Under the pieces are notes generated by a model. That model was not told the DNA's origin and ran no database searches. It worked only from the letters and a program-made list of their open reading frames with translations. From contig NW_017802380.1 in the NCBI RefSeq assembly GCF_001625305.1, positions 2,409,785-2,473,784 on the forward strand: 64,000 nt of DNA, written 5' to 3'. Below are positions 62,047 through 64,000 of the stretch, piece after piece. Within the stretch, counting starts at the first letter, position 1. Every line of letters begins with the position of its first letter. This DNA is from Branchiostoma belcheri (Eukaryota; Chordata; Leptocardii; Amphioxiformes; Branchiostomatidae). Position numbers and translations under genes: made by a program.

Positions 62047-62237
62047 ACTCTCCATCAGAAGTTTGGGTTTTGGGTTATTTTTTGCGTCTTTTTAGGCTTT
62101 TTTATCGGGGTTTCTCTTTTGCACTGGATTTTTTTTCACCCAACCCAACAAATTCGAGTGCAAAAAAGAAACCCCGATAAAAAAAGCCTAAAGACACGAC
62201 AGAAATAACCCCAAACCCAAACCTCTGCTTGGAGAGT
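62047..62237. mobile_element. Hairpin MITE with ACTCTCC ends, 191 bp, best copy
   Basis: ACTCTCCATCAGAAGTTTGGG at the left and CCCAAACCTCTGCTTGGAGAGT at the right are imperfect inverted ends. The interior arms TTTTTAGGCTTTTTTATCGG and CCGATAAAAAAAGCCTAAAG pair, and AATCCAGTGCAAAAGAGAAAC-like text occurs on both arms. Almost the whole element is one long hairpin. It has no reading frame of transposase type. Confidence 0.85.
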
Positions 62238-62460
62238 CCTTTTACTCGGCATTTCGTGCAAGGTTGGTCTATTCTAGTTTTCGCATTCAATTAATGAATC
62301 AATAACCCCCCTCTCCATGACACCTGTCCGACAGCCGGAAAACGTACTGTGCCAGGAAATTGTAACAGTCCTTTTACGGGAATCGATGGAAAGATGGCCG
62401 ACTGGTGTCGACTTACACCTGCTGAACGCGTTCAAATTTCAGTTCGTGGGCCACGAAATC
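62238..62460. other. Spacer between two MITEs
   Basis: 223 bases of unique sequence. No feature recognised. Confidence 0.4.
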
Positions 62461-62685
62461 TAGCCTCTACTACCAGGCACCGCAGATCGCTGGAAAAATA
62501 GTAAAAATTGGCCAAAACAAAGGAATTACTATACCAGGTGAGTTGGCCGACCAGGGAGCGTACATTTTGCGACCCGCGAAATGTGCCCTCTCTGGCCGGC
62601 CAACTCCTCTGGTCATATAGTATTCCCTTTGTCTTGGCCAATTTCGACTATTTTTCCAGCGATCTGCGGTACCTGGTAGAGGCTA
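62461..62685. mobile_element. Hairpin MITE with TAGCCTCTACYACCAGG ends, 225 bp
   Basis: TAGCCTCTAC(TA)CCAGGCACCGCAGATCGCTGG at the left mirrors CCAGCGATCTGCGGTACCTGGTAGAGGCTA at the right. The arms continue inward through AAAAATAGT...ATTGGCCAA/TTGGCCAAT...ACTATTTTT and GAGTTGGCCG/CGGCCAACTC. It shares end sequence and fold-back layout with the 52,241 element, but the interiors differ, so these are two subfamilies. Confidence 0.85.
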
Positions 62686-64000
62686 TGGGAAATGTATAGA
62701 ACACACGTTTTGTTCTGTTGCGCCTGTACTGTGCCTACGTTTTAGAACCGTGAGCCGACGTCCGTTATACATCGTAACTTAAACGTTACGAGCGGCCGGA
62801 CACACGCCCGTGCCCGTAAAAAAATAACACGATGTCTTTTCTGTTGTTCTCTTCATCTCTACGACAGACAGATACAAGTTTAATTGTTCATAAAGGATGA
62901 GGAATTGGCAATAGAACAGTTGTGGGTGGCTTGAACCGAGAATGGGCCTCCCAATTTTATCCACGCGATGGTTTAAAATCAGTGCGATTCTCAATACTAC
63001 TTCAAACATTATAGATTTACGCAGGGATCGTCGCTGGTGCCGTCTGAAGTGGGGCGGCGCTGTACATGTATTTACTCGCACAGAACTCAGATGAAAAGGC
63101 CGGGTTAGGGAATTCTCTACCAGCACACAGGCAGCGGCGTAAAGTAGAAATATTTGCCCGATACGTTGCACTTGGCCGACGGTGAATTAAATAGAAGCAG
63201 GCGTTTATTGATTGCGGAAACAGCCGGAACTCTAATCGCTGGAGGTCTGAAAGGTGCGAACGTCAGTAACTACTGAGCCGGCCTGCGGGGAATGAGTGTC
63301 AATAGTGAGAGTGTGTTCATGCCAAAATGCGCGACGGTGCGCAATCATCACACTTTCGCTGGAAACGTTTGAAATCTTTCCTGGCCGGGTGTATGATTGG
63401 GTTGTGAGGGAAGTGTAGCTCGGTGGAGAGGATGTGCAGGTGTAAATGTGAAGTAATTACACGCGTGAATGAGCCCGGGTGATGATGCGCCGGGCGGAGT
63501 GGACCGCGCGGTAGTCCGCCGTCTTGTGTAGCCGGGGCGCCGCGTACGCACCCGCGCGCTCTGCTTGGCAAATCCGACTCACGTCCAAAAATTCCGGGGG
63601 AATCGCATCCTGGAATTCAGCGCAGTATGAAATAGGGGTTATGATGTCTGAGGAAGGGTAGTTTATGGACGCAAACGCTTGAAGAAGCTTCAAAGTTGAA
63701 CTGGCCACGGGCGGAGTTGCATATTCAACCGTCTTACATAAATCATGGTCTTTGGTGAATACACATCTGAAGGCGGAGTGGGATTTCGCCGCGCCCTCTC
63801 TCCCCCTTTTCCCGGAGATGAGAGCGCATTTAGCTACATCTATTTGATGAGTCGATCGATCATTTAAAATCACTGCTATCATCTCTGTGTGAGGAAGACT
63901 CCGAGAATGCGGTACCTATGCGCTTATCTCCCGAACCCACCATTTTTCACCCAACAAAATCGAAGAAAGGAGCCGAGATACAAAGGGAGGATCCTCGATC
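62686..64000. other. CpG-rich terminal block, possible promoter-proximal DNA
   Basis: CpG density rises, most strongly at 63,250-63,850. Frames on the minus strand (such as 63,457-63,882, 141 codons) are open because of composition and contain no domain I recognise. No TATA box or splice signal is decisive. It may be the edge of a gene whose body lies beyond the window. Confidence 0.3.

Noticed and set aside
63317-63882. Overlapping minus frames of 84 and 141 codons
   Set aside because: Stop-free because of GC content; different frames overlap and none has a recognisable motif.

Overview
This is a eukaryotic, metazoan-looking window of about 64 kb, and I found no gene I can name. The longest uninterrupted reading frames are around 100-150 codons. 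They carry no recognisable domain and mostly overlap equally open frames on the other strand or come from simple repeats. There is one 20-base assembly gap (13,072-13,091). AT-rich unique sequence, several families of small inverted-repeat (MITE-like) transposons, short tandem duplications and abundant 'acatgta' words suggest a marine invertebrate deuterostome, most likely a lancelet (Branchiostoma). That is a style judgement, not a proven identification. The most economical reading is intergenic or intronic DNA, perhaps the regulatory flank of a developmental gene.

Left part (1-26 kb): unique AT-rich DNA with more balanced, CpG-containing blocks that look constrained (about 1.0-2.0, 9.8-12.2, 18.4-19.1 and 19.9-20.9 kb). 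It also holds three 385-397 bp MITE-like elements with AGGCCA...TGGCCT ends (7.27-7.65, 13.16-13.55, 15.69-16.09 kb), with relatives at the window edge and beside the gap. A LINE-like 3' tail lies at 8.05 kb and a three-copy repeat at 9.1 kb. A decayed coding-like stretch (21.3-22.1 kb) sits between two related CA-rich microsatellites.

Middle part (26-52 kb): four neighbouring low-copy tandem duplications at 26.1, 27.1, 28.6 and 29.6 kb have units near 140-197 bp. A seven-copy array with a 161-169 bp unit follows at 34.2-35.3 kb. A CpG-rich block open on both strands lies at 33.0-34.1 kb, and a block with three TAATTA sites at 39.1-39.8 kb. A degenerate hammerhead-like motif is at 39.85 kb, a stop-free 4-base/40-base repeat at 41.5 kb, and two unrelated MITEs at 42.88 and 43.15 kb; the second has TTAA on both sides. 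The most coding-like stretches in the window are at 48.5-49.5 kb: a minus-strand pair of overlapping frames and a short plus-strand exon-like frame behind a good splice acceptor. I recognise neither.

Right part (52-64 kb): this appears richer in CpG by eye. Two hairpin MITE families occur here, one with TAGCCTCTACCAGG ends (52.24 and 62.46 kb) and one with ACTCTCCAAGCAGAGG ends (56.1, 58.28, 62.05 kb). Each family has one copy followed by an extra partial arm. A GC-box/TATA-like block at 52.55-53.24 kb and the CpG-rich final kilobase could be promoter-proximal DNA.

I found no rRNA or convincing tRNA, no CRISPR array and no gene cluster, and no previously undescribed system can honestly be claimed. 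The best leads are the MITE families and their 1.5-copy forms, the near-nucleosome-length duplications, and the 48.5-49.5 kb candidate exons.
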